A stretch of 64,000 nucleotides of DNA, from assembly GCA_947444305.1 (NCBI GenBank), contig CANEZP010000008.1, positions 22,682-86,681 on the forward strand, in the 5' to 3' direction. Below the pieces are notes generated by a model. That model saw nothing but the letters and a program-made list of their open reading frames with translations. It was not told where the DNA came from and made no database searches. Positions 53,334-61,374 of this stretch are shown here, one piece after another (within the stretch, counting starts at the first letter, position 1; every line of letters begins with the position of its first letter). Position numbers and translations under genes: made by a program. The stretch is from Pseudobdellovibrionaceae bacterium. GTDB taxonomy: Bacteria; Bdellovibrionota; Bdellovibrionia; Bdellovibrionales; UBA1609.

Positions 53334-54185
53334 TCAAGAAGGGCGAGTCGTTCCGAAGTCGACCTCGACGTAGAACGCGCCCATCGGCGTGACCATGGGC
53401 ATAATCGTCAACTGCGCGGCCCCCGAACGTTTGATCCGGTTGAATTCGGTCTTGCGCATTAAACGCGGGATCACCGAAGGAAGCCGGAACGATTCCTTAT
53501 CATTGAGGTTCGACTTCGCGTGCCCGTAGATCATGTTCAGTAATTCGAGCGCCATACTCTCGATCAGTTCCGCGTCGATGACGGTATCGGGACCGAGCAT
53601 CGCGCGGGCGAGGCGCTCCAGGACCTTAGACGAGGAGCAAAGCCTAAACTCGGCCTGCAGGAAGTCATTGTTCACGTTAACGGCCGAAATCATATCGAAC
53701 TGATTCAGCGGAACTTCTTCGGCTTTGGCCGAATAATTTTCGTCGCACGACACCGTCGACTGCAGCGTCGTTTCGACCGCCGCGAACGCCGCCTGGGCAA
53801 GGTATTTGAAAAGCAAACGGCGCAAATCGTTTTCGCTCAGCGTTTTCTTTTTATAGAGATCACCGGGAAAGTTTTGGATACGGTTAAAAGAAGCCTCGAG
53901 CCCTAACCTCTTCACTTCTTTCGCGACGGCTTCACTCATGTTCACCGAAATCAATTTTGAATTTTTAGCTTTAAGCTTTTCGGCGAAGGCCTGTGCGGCC
54001 ACGAAGAACGCGTTCGTGAAATTGAGCGTGGCTTTAAAATCCATGACGTGCATTTCGGCGTCGAGCTCGGCCCAGCCGTTCATTTTCGCGACGAGCGTAT
54101 TCACGGCGTCTTCTCCGAGAGACCCGGGCAGCGTGATGTAATTCACACCTTCTAAGACCTGATTTGTCGATTCAGCGGCGGCCAT
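53334..54185 (-). CDS. cheX: STAS-CheX fusion (anti-sigma-antagonist-like domain plus CheY-P phosphatase)
   Basis: 283 residues. The first 105 resemble a STAS domain (NYITLPGSLGEDAVNTLVAKM, MHVMDFKATLNFTNAFFVAA, LISVNMSEAVAKEVKRLGL); the usual phosphorylatable Ser is in a DFKATL context. The rest is CheX-like, with the catalytic E..N pair in MALELLNMIYGHAKSNL and the strand FYVEVDF at the end. CheX removes phosphate from CheY. The gene lies 7 bp after cheY, which fits. The STAS part may dock it to a partner (inference). Confidence 0.75.
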   Translation of the reverse strand: MAAAESTNQVLEGVNYITLPGSLGEDAVNTLVAKMNGWAELDAEMHVMDFKATLNFTNAFFVAAQAFAEKLKAKNSKLISVNMSEAVAKEVKRLGLEASFNRIQNFPGDLYKKKTLSENDLRRLLFKYLAQAAFAAVETTLQSTVSCDENYSAKAEEVPLNQFDMISAVNVNNDFLQAEFRLCSSSKVLERLARAMLGPDTVIDAELIESMALELLNMIYGHAKSNLNDKESFRLPSVIPRLMRKTEFNRIKRSGAAQLTIMPMVTPMGAFYVEVDFGTTRPS

Positions 54186-54192
54186 TTTGTCC

Positions 54193-54579
54193 TTACGGCT
54201 TCATCGGAATTTTTAACAGAGCGCAAATTTTTTGCTTAACGATCGCGTCGGGAAACGGCTTAACGATGTAATCCGTTACCCCGCTCATCAGTGATTTTAG
54301 AATCGCGCCTTTTTCATTTTCGGAAGTGATGAAAATGATCGGAGTCTTCGTTAGACGCGGGTTCTCACGGATTTTCGCGACGAGTTCGATACCGGTCATG
54401 TTGGGCATGTTCCAGTCCGACAAAATCAAATCAACCGATAAACCTTCGAGCAATTGCAACGCTTGCACACCGTCGACCGCTTCGTAGATGTTTTCGATGC
54501 CGACATCTTTGCAAACCTGCTTAAGTTTAAGCCGGACCGTTTTCATGTCGTCCACAATAAGAATACTTCTTGTCGCCAT
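54193..54579 (-). CDS. cheY: Chemotaxis response regulator CheY
   Basis: 128 residues from ATG 54579 (RBS GAGGAA). Stand-alone receiver with all active residues: D10/D11 (IVDDM), phospho-acceptor D55 (ILSDWNMPNMTG), T85 (FITSE) and K107 (IVKPF). Transmits the signal from CheA to the motor. First gene of the minus-strand chemotaxis operon. Confidence 0.95.
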   Translation of the reverse strand: MATRSILIVDDMKTVRLKLKQVCKDVGIENIYEAVDGVQALQLLEGLSVDLILSDWNMPNMTGIELVAKIRENPRLTKTPIIFITSENEKGAILKSLMSGVTDYIVKPFPDAIVKQKICALLKIPMKP

Positions 54580-54607
54580 ATCTTGATTCCTCTTTCGCGG
54601 TGAATTC

Positions 54608-54637
54608 ATTATAAGTTGGCCCTCCTAACTTTGTAAA
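54608..54637 (-). promoter_or_regulatory. Sigma-70-type promoter of the cheY operon
   Basis: On minus: -35 TTTACA (54632-54637), 18-bp spacer, -10 TATAAT (54608-54613, perfect consensus). It gives a leader of about 20-25 nt before cheY. A CTAAC/GTTAG inverted repeat (54626-54630 / about 54643-54647) spans the -35 and also the start region of the divergent cheA, so a regulator could act on both. Confidence 0.65.
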
Positions 54638-54641
54638 TACA

Positions 54642-54656
54642 TGTTAGATTCTTGGT
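54642..54656 (+). promoter_or_regulatory. Extended -10 before cheA, probably leaderless
   Basis: TGT-TAGATT (TAGATT 54645-54650), then 6 nt and ATG 54657. No -35 match and no Shine-Dalgarno sequence. Confidence 0.4.
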
Positions 54657-56303
54657 ATGGCGGTTACGATCGATCACGACTTACTCGAGGCCTTCCTTGA
54701 AGATGCCAACGACGTTCTTCAAGAGTGGGAGAAGGTGACCCTTAGCCTAAGCCCGGGCGACGACGTGAAAGCTTACGAACCGATTTTGCGTTGCGCGCAC
54801 AATCTTAAGGGCAGCGCGGGCATGACCGGACTTTCGGCTATACAAGCGAAGGTCCACCGCATCGAAGATTATTTGGTGCAGATCCGCGACCTCGGTCTAG
54901 GTCCGGGTGTCCAAGTGGTCGCCGTTCTTTTGCAAATCGAACAGTTACTGCGTCGTTGGGTGGGTAAAATCAAAACCCATCCCGAACACGTAGAAGACAC
55001 CAAAGCGCTCGAAGAAGCCCTCGCCACGCTGGTCGGGCAAAAAGAAAGCGGCGCCGCCAAGAACCGTGCGGAATCTCCGCTCGCCGACATCGTCGCGAAG
55101 CCGAGCGCCGGCGCGCACAGCGAATCGTTACGCGTTTCGGTCGGCAAATTGGATCATCTTATTCAGTTGGTGGGTGAAATATCCCTTCAACAATCCATCG
55201 TAGACCGCGCCGCGCACGAGGGAACCCTTAACAGTGCACCCGTACGCGCCGTTATTGATTTGAAAAGTAAGCTCACCCAAGATTTACAAGACGCCGCCCT
55301 TTCATTGCGCATGATTCCGGTTGCGGGTTTATTCCAAAAAATTGAGCGCGTCATTTTTGAAGCCGCTCACCGCTTAAACAAACAGGTCAACGTGAACCGG
55401 GTGGGCGATGACGTCTCGCTCGATAAGTTGGTCGTCGAGGGAATGCTCGATCCGCTCATTCACATCGCACGTAATGCCGTAGATCACGGTATCGAACCCA
55501 TCGTCGAGCGCGTTCAGGGCGGGAAAAATCCGCACGGCGAAATAACCCTCTCGGCCGAGAATAACGCCGCCGGCGTGACGATTCATTTTGAAGACGACGG
55601 CCGCGGCATCGATTCGGAACGTGTTTACAAGAAAGCGCTCGAGCGCAATCTCGTGGACGTGAGCGAAAATCCGAGTGAGTCGGCAAAGCTCCACATGGTC
55701 TTTCTGCCGGGCCTGAGCACGGCCGAACAAGTCACCGAATACAGCGGCCGCGGGATAGGCATGGACGTGGTTGCCGACACCGTTAAGCGGATGGGTGGGC
55801 GTGTAGAGATTTACAGCACGATCGGCAAGGGCACCCGCCTCACCGTCTCGTTGCCGACGAATCTTTCCATCCTCGATGCGCTAATCGTGCGAGTGAACGG
55901 TTGCCAATATGCCATCCCGAATCAAGATCTATCGGAAGTTATTGATCTGCGCGAGTACAACGTTCAGCCGGTCAACGGTGGCGACGGTTACGTCTTGGAT
56001 TTGCGTGGCAAGGTCGTGCCCGTCGAAAATCTCGCAACCTTTTTAACCGAAGGCGAACCGATCGAGCGCGCGCCGACCGGTCCTAGGGTGCCCCGCCCCG
56101 CCATCGTCGTTTACTTCCGTGATCAACTTTTGGCGATGGAAGTCGACGCGGTCAGTGGCCAGCAGCAAATTTTCGTTCGACCGTTGACCGGGCATCTCTC
56201 ACCGATCGGATTTTACGGCGGCTCGACGATTCTTTCGGACGGTGAACCCACGATCATTCTTAATCTGCCCGAAATGGTACGGCTTTATTTTACTTCTCAC
56301 TAA
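54657..56303 (+). CDS. cheA: Chemotaxis histidine kinase CheA, without P2 domain
   Basis: 548 residues. P1 HPt domain with phospho-accepting H48 (RCAHNLKGSAG); a short linker (about 125-155) where most CheA proteins have the CheY-binding P2 domain; P3 dimerisation (from KLDHLIQLVGE); P4 kinase with N box HIARNAVDHG, G1 DDGRGI and G2 GRGIGMDVV; P5 CheW-like domain (VNGCQYAIPNQDLSEVI). Senses receptor state with CheW and phosphorylates CheY. Missing P2 implies direct, perhaps less efficient, CheY docking. Confidence 0.95.
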   Translation: MAVTIDHDLLEAFLEDANDVLQEWEKVTLSLSPGDDVKAYEPILRCAHNLKGSAGMTGLSAIQAKVHRIEDYLVQIRDLGLGPGVQVVAVLLQIEQLLRRWVGKIKTHPEHVEDTKALEEALATLVGQKESGAAKNRAESPLADIVAKPSAGAHSESLRVSVGKLDHLIQLVGEISLQQSIVDRAAHEGTLNSAPVRAVIDLKSKLTQDLQDAALSLRMIPVAGLFQKIERVIFEAAHRLNKQVNVNRVGDDVSLDKLVVEGMLDPLIHIARNAVDHGIEPIVERVQGGKNPHGEITLSAENNAAGVTIHFEDDGRGIDSERVYKKALERNLVDVSENPSESAKLHMVFLPGLSTAEQVTEYSGRGIGMDVVADTVKRMGGRVEIYSTIGKGTRLTVSLPTNLSILDALIVRVNGCQYAIPNQDLSEVIDLREYNVQPVNGGDGYVLDLRGKVVPVENLATFLTEGEPIERAPTGPRVPRPAIVVYFRDQLLAMEVDAVSGQQQIFVRPLTGHLSPIGFYGGSTILSDGEPTIILNLPEMVRLYFTSH

Positions 56304-56313
56304 GGATTGACCG

Positions 56314-56787
56314 GTGAATAACGATTCGACCAAAGATACCGCGCACAAATATCTGATCTACCAGCTCGGCCGCGAGAACTTCGCTACGCCGTTGATCGAG
56401 GTGCGCGAAGTGATCGAGTATCGTGATGCCAAGCCCATCCCGCACACTTCGAGCTTCTTTAAAGGCGTGATCAACATTCGCGGCGAAATCGTCGGCGTGT
56501 TGGATTTACGCGAGCGTTTGAATATCAAAGAAGCCGGCGAACCGATGGCGCAATTGATTTTTGAAACGGACAACGGCCCGCTCGCCGCCGTCGTCGACCG
56601 CGTCCACTCCGTCACCGTTATCATGGAGAAAGATCTCGAACGCCGCCCGGCCGTGCACTCCGCGGGTGAAGACCGCGCTTACTTTCTGGGCGTCGGAAAG
56701 GTCGAAGACCGCTTGCTTACGGTTGTCACATTACGAAAAATCTTAACGCCCGAACAGCTCATAGATTTATCCTCCCAGCCGAAGTAG
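56314..56787 (+). CDS. cheW: Chemotaxis coupling protein CheW
   Basis: 157 residues from GTG 56314 with AAGGA upstream. Standard CheW fold: YLIYQLGRENFATPLIEVREV, IPHTSSFFKGVINIRGEIVGVLDLRERL, and DRVHSVTVIMEKDLE. Links the receptor to CheA. Lies 10 bp after cheA. Confidence 0.95.
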   Translation: MNNDSTKDTAHKYLIYQLGRENFATPLIEVREVIEYRDAKPIPHTSSFFKGVINIRGEIVGVLDLRERLNIKEAGEPMAQLIFETDNGPLAAVVDRVHSVTVIMEKDLERRPAVHSAGEDRAYFLGVGKVEDRLLTVVTLRKILTPEQLIDLSSQPK

Positions 56788-56911
56788 CTGATCACCCGGT
56801 AGTCGGTGGCTAATTCATCGACAACCGTCTCGAAGATATTCGAACCTGACCCGGCTCTTTCTTGCATTACCTATTCGCGGGTATTTGCGGGGTTTACAAG
56901 AGGGGTCTCAA

Positions 56912-57316
56912 TTGAAGAACGTAATTGTGCTTAATACGCTCGCCGCCGCTTTGTTGCTGCTTTCCGCCTGCGGGAAAACCAACTTCTCGTCCACGGACCA
57001 ATCCACCGCTCTCAAATCCGGCGTAAGTGAAGAAACGGCCGCCTCCACCGGTGAAGCTACGGAAGAAGCGAACGGCCAAGTCTTACAAGAGATCGTCGAT
57101 GACCCGTCACTCGCCGAGCTTCATTCGTGCGGAAATAAAAAAGTTTTGATTTGCCACGTTCCGCCGGGTAACCCGGCCGCGGCTCACACCCTGTGCATCA
57201 GTGAAAATTCGGTGGCCGCGCACATAGCGCATGCCGCACAATCCGGCGAAGCCGACACATTGGGTGATTGTACCGAAGAGAAAAAGCAGGCTTGCGCCGC
57301 CCGGGCCCGCCGCTAA
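56912..57316 (+). CDS. Lipoprotein with the ICHVPPGNP motif
   Basis: 134 residues from TTG 56912, chosen because AGAGGGG lies upstream and the signal starts at once. Lipobox LLSAC. A Ser/Thr/Glu-rich linker follows, then a domain KVLICHVPPGNPAAAHTLCI ... AAHIAHAAQSG ... LGDC, a compact Cys/His module found in many secreted bacterial proteins (usually KVTICHVPPGNP.NAHTI... HGD.LG.C). Its Cys and His look able to bind a metal, but function is unknown. Convergent with the MltD-like gene. Confidence 0.7.
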   Translation: MKNVIVLNTLAAALLLLSACGKTNFSSTDQSTALKSGVSEETAASTGEATEEANGQVLQEIVDDPSLAELHSCGNKKVLICHVPPGNPAAAHTLCISENSVAAHIAHAAQSGEADTLGDCTEEKKQACAARARR

Positions 57317-57326
57317 GCGGACCGGA

Positions 57327-59063
57327 TCATTCGGGGATGGAAAGTTTCTCGCCGGCCATGACACGGTAATTGATACGAATCTTATTCGCCTTCGCGAGTT
57401 GATTCATCGAGAGACCGTACTTCTTAGAAACGTCGTACAAAGTTTCGCCGCGTTTAACGACGTGTTTGCGGGCCGCCGCTTTCGCGGTTTGGGCCGCGAC
57501 GCGGGCCGTACGCGGAAGTTCTTTAGTTACGCTTTTTGTTTTAGCCGCATTGGATTTAGCCGCTTCCGTTTTGAAGGACGCTAACGCGATAGATTGGCGA
57601 TTCTTTACGGCGGCGCTCGTCGGTGACGGCGCGTCGGGGCGGACCCGCAGCTTTTGACCTTTACGAATCACGCTGCGATTCGACAAGCGGTTGAGCTTCA
57701 ACAAATCATCCATCGATAAATTGTAACGGCGGGCGATCGTGCTTAAGTTGTCGCCCCGGCGAACGGTGTGGAAGATTTTTTCGGTCTTCGCTTCGGCCTT
57801 GCCGTTTGCTTTCGCGACCGCCAGGACCGCGCCTTTGCCCGAGCCCGCGGGTTGGCGAGAATCTTCCTCATCGGTGGCGTAGGTTATGCCCTCGCCGCCT
57901 TGATCCGGAACCTTCAACGAACGGCCGACTTTCAGCATCGTGCGGTTTGAAATATCGTTCAACCGGCGGATTTGTGAAACGGTTGTGCGATGCTTACGCG
58001 CGATCGTCGACAAGTTGTCGCCGCGGCGAACGCGGTAAAAGACGTGTTCGGCCTGAAGGATCTTAGGCTGCGCGGTCACGCTCATCGACAATGCCGCGAG
58101 CGCGTCGCTCGCTCGGCCCACGGGAATACGCACGACGGTCTCGTTGCCGCGGGCGATCGGCACGAAGTCGGTGCGGAACTTGGGATTGAGTAACTGTAAG
58201 TCTTCGACTTCAACGTTCAAGTTATTCGCGAGCTTGGTCAGGCTGATCGGGCTTTGCAGCGCGACGGTGTCGTACGACAAAGGATCTTGGTAAATGATTT
58301 CGGTAAAGCCGTACTTGGCCGGATCTTTCGCGATCATCGCGGCCGCGATGAACTTAGGAACGTAATTGCGAGTCTCGGCGGGAAGCGCGCGGCGTTTTTG
58401 CAAAAGCGCCCAGAAGTCACGCGTGCGGTATTTGGATACGGCTCGCTTCACGCGACCCTCACCCACGTTGTACGAAGCCATGGCCAAGTGCCAGTCGCCC
58501 AATAAATTATGTAACGCCTTAAAATACTCGGCCGCCGCACGCGTCGAAAGAACGGGATCGCGCCGTTCGTCGGTAAAGGTATCGATTTGCATACCAAAAC
58601 GTTTGCCGGTCGAACGAATGAACTGCCAGTAACCGACGGCGTTTGCTTTCGAATGCGCGAGCGGGCTAAAGCCGGACTCGATCAACGCGATGTAAACAAG
58701 ATCTTCGGGCAATCCGTTTTCGCGCATGACGTTTTTCATCATGGGAAGGTAGCGGGTCGAACGAGAAAGATAGCGCTCCATGTACGGACGGCCACGGCCT
58801 TTAAAATACTTGATCCACACGTCTACGTATTCATTCTGATCGAATTTGATTTCGCCGAACGCGCTCTGGTAAGGGCGCTCAAGGTTTTTCTCGACGTCTT
58901 CGGAGGAGACTTCGTTCTCTTCTATTTGTGATTTCGAAGCTTCTTGCATCGCTTCGCCATCGGCGTTTTTGCCCGAGGCGTCGCCGTCGCGCTTCTTCAT
59001 TCCGGCACAGGCGCTTAATAAAATTAGGCTAGAGACCAAAAGGCCGCGAACGGTCACATGCAT
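57327..59063 (-). CDS. mltD: Lytic transglycosylase MltD-like with three LysM domains
   Basis: 578 residues. Lipoprotein signal (LILLSACAG). SLT domain at about 110-230 with catalytic Glu in YIALIESGFSPLAHS and GYWQFIRSTGKRFG, MASYNVGEGRVKRAV. Then three LysM repeats: YRVRRGDNLSTIARKHRT, HTVRRGDNLSTIARRYNLS and HVVKRGETLYDVSKKYGLS at the C-terminus. Cleaves peptidoglycan glycan strands to 1,6-anhydroMurNAc in the periplasm. Next to a second SLT gene. Confidence 0.93.
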   Translation of the reverse strand: MHVTVRGLLVSSLILLSACAGMKKRDGDASGKNADGEAMQEASKSQIEENEVSSEDVEKNLERPYQSAFGEIKFDQNEYVDVWIKYFKGRGRPYMERYLSRSTRYLPMMKNVMRENGLPEDLVYIALIESGFSPLAHSKANAVGYWQFIRSTGKRFGMQIDTFTDERRDPVLSTRAAAEYFKALHNLLGDWHLAMASYNVGEGRVKRAVSKYRTRDFWALLQKRRALPAETRNYVPKFIAAAMIAKDPAKYGFTEIIYQDPLSYDTVALQSPISLTKLANNLNVEVEDLQLLNPKFRTDFVPIARGNETVVRIPVGRASDALAALSMSVTAQPKILQAEHVFYRVRRGDNLSTIARKHRTTVSQIRRLNDISNRTMLKVGRSLKVPDQGGEGITYATDEEDSRQPAGSGKGAVLAVAKANGKAEAKTEKIFHTVRRGDNLSTIARRYNLSMDDLLKLNRLSNRSVIRKGQKLRVRPDAPSPTSAAVKNRQSIALASFKTEAAKSNAAKTKSVTKELPRTARVAAQTAKAAARKHVVKRGETLYDVSKKYGLSMNQLAKANKIRINYRVMAGEKLSIPE

Positions 59064-59104
59064 CTACGTACTCCCACAGGTATGATCCTGTAAGTTTAAC
59101 GGAG

Positions 59105-61366
59105 CTAGGGCTTTGCGTCCATCCAGATCGGCTCAGAAAGAGACACTTTGGACCCGTCGAGTAATTTGTAGATCAGCCAGTTACGTAAAATCGCTTTGAC
59201 GTAAAAACTCGTTTCATCCCACGGTAATTCGTCGATCCAAACCTCGACCTCGGGCGATGAGGTCGCGGGATTGTCTAGCGGACTTACGTCCTTGCGTGAA
59301 GCTAGCCAGCGGCGCATCCGGCCCTGCCCGGCATTGTACGCGGCGAGTGCGATCGGGATGTTCCCGTTAAACTGTTTGATGAGACGCGAGAGATAAACGG
59401 AACCTAATTTAATATTCACGTCGGGATTCAGCAACGAGTCGGCGCCGTAATCCTTTAGCTTATATTCCTTCGCGATTTCCTGCGCGGTCGAGGGCAGAAG
59501 TTGCATCAAGCCCACCGCGTTGGCCGGACTTTTCACGTCGAAACGGAAGGAACTCTCTTGCCGGATGAGCGAGAGAATCCATTCGGGCGACACGCCGGTG
59601 TTTTTTGCCTCGCGTGAGATACAAGGCAGGTATTCGTCGGGAAAAATAATTTTTAATACGGGCGTTTGGAGCAAAGACGGATCGCCCTCGAACACTTGAT
59701 TCATGATTTGCATGGCGACGTCGTAGCGTAGCGTGGCCGCCCAGTATTTTGCGCGAACCAAACGCTCTTCGTTAGACTGTGGTTCGGGCAAAGAATCGAG
59801 TTCCTTCTCGGCTTCCTTAAACCACCCCGCTTTAAGCAGCATTCCCAGGCGCTCCCAGGCCAGCCGCTCGCTTTCGAGTAAGCGAAGTTCGGCTTTCACG
59901 CTTACCGCTTTGTTGCCGAGTTGAATGACCCCGCCGTTGAGTTCGCCCTTCGCACGCAATCCATAATAGGAGAGCGGATATTTCGTCACGAGCAACTGCG
60001 CCTGCACCGAAGCGCGCGCCGGATCTACCTTTTGTAGAGTGCGCCATTGCCAGTAGAGAGCGCGGTATTCGAAATCGGCACCCGCGCGTAAGGCGAGCAG
60101 GCGTTCAAAGTACGCAACGGCCTGCGGATATTTTTTGCGGCGGTATTCGAGCAAACCTAAGCGAAAGGTCGCCTCGGCCGCTTCGGGCGTACCGGCGTGC
60201 ATCTTTAATAATTTATCGAAGTGCTCTTGGGCGTCGTTGTATTCACCCGACGCCACGGCGGCTTCACCGGCCAGCAACAGCACTTTCGTGCCGTCGGGGT
60301 GACCATTCAATTTTTCGTAAGATTGTTCCGCCAAATTTAAAGCGTCGATGTAGTTGCCGCGCGCGAACGCATTGTTCGCCCAGCGTGCCAAGCGGCCACC
60401 GTCGGCCTTGCCCATCTCTTTGACGACGGTTTCACGCACGTGGCGGTATTTCTCGTCCGTCTTGTTAGACAGGCTGAGATAAATTTCGAGCACGCGATCC
60501 GAAGCTTCGCTCGCGCGTTTGCCACCCGGAAATTTTTGGATCAGCATTACGCCGTCTTCGATCGCGGAAACGTAATCTTGCGTCTCGAAGGCGCGCATCA
60601 TTCTTAAGTAAATTTCTTTCTCTTCTTCGCTTAAGCCAAGCTCATCGTTTGTCTTCGCGATGCCGGGCTTCTCGGCGGGCGCCGCCTTTTTACCAAGCAA
60701 AGTGGAACGGATGGATTCGACCCGGGTTCTTAGATCCGCGCTCTCGCGTTCGTTGAGCGAACGGAGCAGAAAATCTTGCGCCGCGCTTAGGTTTTGCTCG
60801 ATGAACGCCAATTCGCCGGCCCAACGGTATGCGCTGGCGCGCTCGTCCACGTTCAGCCACCCTTTGATTTGATGAAGGCGGTCCAAAGTCTTCCAGGCGG
60901 CGTTGCGATCGCCCTTCAACTGCGCTTCGCTCAACGCGAGAAGCCCCTGCACGTAAGCCTTACGCAGTTCACTCACCGACGGGCCGAACAGTAACCAGCG
61001 CGGCTGCGCTTCGATCGCGGCTAAAGACTTTTGCAACGCCGGGACCGAAATCTTACCGGCCTTATCGCGAATCAACGAACATTGAATCTGGTTGAGCACG
61101 ATCCAAGGGCCTAAACTTTTTCCGAGCTTCATGGCTTTATCGAGGCTTGAAATACACTTCACGCGGTCGGCCTTGGTTTGCGCGCGCTTGGCTTCGACCA
61201 TGGCTTCGATCAGGGGACCGCCTTTGACCTTCGCCTTCGTATCGAACATCCAGCGTGGGGCATCGATACTTTGATCAAGCGAAACAGTGACGACCGTGAC
61301 ACTTGCTGCCTTCGCCCCTTGGGCTACGGCGGCCAGGGCCGCCATTGAAACAAGAATTTTAATCAT
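59105..61366 (-). CDS. Soluble lytic transglycosylase (Slt70-like) with TPR-type helical domain
   Basis: 753 residues. Signal peptide (MIKILVSMAALAAVAQGAKA). Long helical, TPR-like solenoid to about 580 (for example LLLAGEAAVASGEYNDAQEHF), then an SLT domain with ILSLIRQESSFRFDVKSPANAVGL (catalytic Glu in RQES), MQLLPSTAQEIA, and LAAYNAGQGRMRRWL. Same fold plan as Slt70. Acts on peptidoglycan in the periplasm. Confidence 0.9.
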   Translation of the reverse strand: MIKILVSMAALAAVAQGAKAASVTVVTVSLDQSIDAPRWMFDTKAKVKGGPLIEAMVEAKRAQTKADRVKCISSLDKAMKLGKSLGPWIVLNQIQCSLIRDKAGKISVPALQKSLAAIEAQPRWLLFGPSVSELRKAYVQGLLALSEAQLKGDRNAAWKTLDRLHQIKGWLNVDERASAYRWAGELAFIEQNLSAAQDFLLRSLNERESADLRTRVESIRSTLLGKKAAPAEKPGIAKTNDELGLSEEEKEIYLRMMRAFETQDYVSAIEDGVMLIQKFPGGKRASEASDRVLEIYLSLSNKTDEKYRHVRETVVKEMGKADGGRLARWANNAFARGNYIDALNLAEQSYEKLNGHPDGTKVLLLAGEAAVASGEYNDAQEHFDKLLKMHAGTPEAAEATFRLGLLEYRRKKYPQAVAYFERLLALRAGADFEYRALYWQWRTLQKVDPARASVQAQLLVTKYPLSYYGLRAKGELNGGVIQLGNKAVSVKAELRLLESERLAWERLGMLLKAGWFKEAEKELDSLPEPQSNEERLVRAKYWAATLRYDVAMQIMNQVFEGDPSLLQTPVLKIIFPDEYLPCISREAKNTGVSPEWILSLIRQESSFRFDVKSPANAVGLMQLLPSTAQEIAKEYKLKDYGADSLLNPDVNIKLGSVYLSRLIKQFNGNIPIALAAYNAGQGRMRRWLASRKDVSPLDNPATSSPEVEVWIDELPWDETSFYVKAILRNWLIYKLLDGSKVSLSEPIWMDAKP

Positions 61367-61374
61367 TATTTTCC

